13,848 nt of DNA, from contig JAJDBI010000185.1 of NCBI GenBank assembly GCA_029261435.1, forward strand, positions 1 to 13,848, given 5' to 3'. The notes beneath the pieces were generated by a model, which did no database searches, was not told the origin of the DNA, and saw only the letters and a program-made list of their open reading frames with translations. The stretch is from Nitrospinaceae bacterium (GTDB taxonomy: Bacteria; Nitrospinota; Nitrospinia; Nitrospinales; VA-1). Position numbers and translations under genes: made by a program. Positions 13,309-13,848 of this stretch are shown here, piece after piece (positions within the stretch are counted from its first letter, which is position 1; each line of letters opens with the position of its first letter).

Positions 13309-13848
13309 TTATTTGGCCTTGATATCAAGGCCTATAGGACAATGATCTGAACCCATGACATCCGGTTGAATAAAAGAGTCCTTAACCTTTGCCATGAGTT
13401 TTTCCGTGACAAAAAAATAATCAATGCGCCAACCAACATTTTTGGCTCGCACATTAAATCGATAGCTCCACCATGTGTACTGGTCCGGTTCAGGATGAAA
13501 CTCCCGGAAGCTATCCACATATCCATGCGAAACAAATTTATCGACCCACGCCCTCTCTTCCGGTAAAAAGCCTGAGTTTTTTTCATTGGCTTTGGGGTTT
13601 CTCAAGTCAATGGCCTTGTGCGCTGTGTTCACATCTCCAGTGATCACCAACTCTCTGCCTTCTGCCCGTAATTGTTCACAATGATCCAGAAACGCGTCAT
13701 AAAACTCCATCTTATATTGCAGTCTTTCTGCTCCACTGGTGCCATTGGGAAAATAGACATTCAAAAGATCAAAGTCCTTGAACTCAACCCTGATAACGCG
13801 TCCTTCCACATCGAACCGCTCAATTCCTATTCCTCTATGAACCGCTTT
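13309..13848 (-). CDS. xthA: Exodeoxyribonuclease III, N-terminus cut by window edge
   Basis: ExoIII-type enzymes cleave DNA at abasic sites and trim 3' ends during base excision repair, using a divalent metal. The frame is open to the window edge, so about the first third of the protein is missing; GTG 13809 is an internal codon. Visible motifs are the GDVNTAH strand with catalytic Asp and Asn, the block IDLRNPKANEKNSGFLPEER, YTWWSYRFNVRAKNVGWRIDYFF, and the terminal GSDHCPIGLDI with the catalytic Asp-His pair. The NVGWRIDYF and DLRNPK features are closer to the APE1/ExoA-like branch than to E. coli XthA. The M16C gene lies 121 bases downstream on the same strand. Confidence 0.93.
   Translation of the reverse strand, partial: KAVHRGIGIERFDVEGRVIRVEFKDFDLLNVYFPNGTSGAERLQYKMEFYDAFLDHCEQLRAEGRELVITGDVNTAHKAIDLRNPKANEKNSGFLPEERAWVDKFVSHGYVDSFREFHPEPDQYTWWSYRFNVRAKNVGWRIDYFFVTEKLMAKVKDSFIQPDVMGSDHCPIGLDIKAK
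13315..13332. repeat. 18-bp perfect palindrome in the end of the exonuclease III gene
   Basis: GGCCTTGATATCAAGGCC is its own reverse complement and lies within the last codons (the Leu-Asp-Ile-Lys-Ala stretch). In RNA it would fold as a 7-bp stem with an ATAT loop ending 3 bases before the stop codon. No T-run follows, so it is not a standard terminator. Confidence 0.5.

Noticed and set aside
1..13848. Mobile elements, CRISPR arrays, tRNA or rRNA genes
   Set aside because: No transposase or integrase motif, no regularly spaced repeat and no tRNA or rRNA signature was seen on either strand.

Overview
The window is chromosomal DNA from a Gram-negative bacterium of moderate GC content. Evidence for this is the Sec-type signal peptide on Tpx, a probable lipoprotein hydrolase, densely packed housekeeping genes and sigma70-like promoters. 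The gene set (orphan LarE, PII-like protein beside YggS and ProC, PreP-type M16C protease, MutS2, a four-cysteine UDG) would fit Nitrospinota or a deltaproteobacterium-like lineage, but that placement is an inference and is not proven here. I see no tRNA, rRNA, insertion sequence, phage gene or CRISPR array.

Layout. (1) 1-390 is an upstream region with a GC-rich structured patch (1-112), a good promoter (137-166) and a perfect terminator-like hairpin (305-340). It also holds a 56-codon ORF (224-394) whose TGA overlaps the larE ATG. (2) 391-1444, plus strand: larE, then a small two-helix membrane protein overlapping its end. (3) 1472-4833, minus strand, in transcription order: SprT-like metalloprotease, divergent PII-like protein, YggS/PipY PLP-homeostasis protein, ProC and an AHSA1/SRPBCC protein. 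Spacings are short, so this looks like one operon. (4) 4974-8680, plus strand: a secreted alpha/beta hydrolase, then MutS2. (5) 8677-9282, minus strand: an iron-sulfur type uracil-DNA glycosylase family protein sharing stop-codon bases with mutS2. (6) 9372-9956, plus strand: a periplasmic thiol peroxidase lacking the resolving cysteine. (7) 10024-13848, minus strand: exonuclease III (cut by the window edge), an M16C presequence-protease homologue, and an unannotated 52-aa basic protein behind a hairpin that covers part of its ribosome binding site.

Themes. The minus-strand operon joins a PII-fold protein with the PLP protein that in cyanobacteria belongs to the PII/PipX network, and with proline synthesis from glutamate, so a nitrogen/amino-acid homeostasis role is plausible. 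A second theme is DNA and oxidative damage: UDG-like, ExoIII, MutS2, Tpx and a SprT-like protease. The points most worth checking are the PII-like protein, which has lost the residues used for 2-oxoglutarate sensing and uridylylation; the small ORF/attenuator arrangement in front of larE; the hidden 52-aa ORF with its hairpin; and the one-cysteine periplasmic Tpx.
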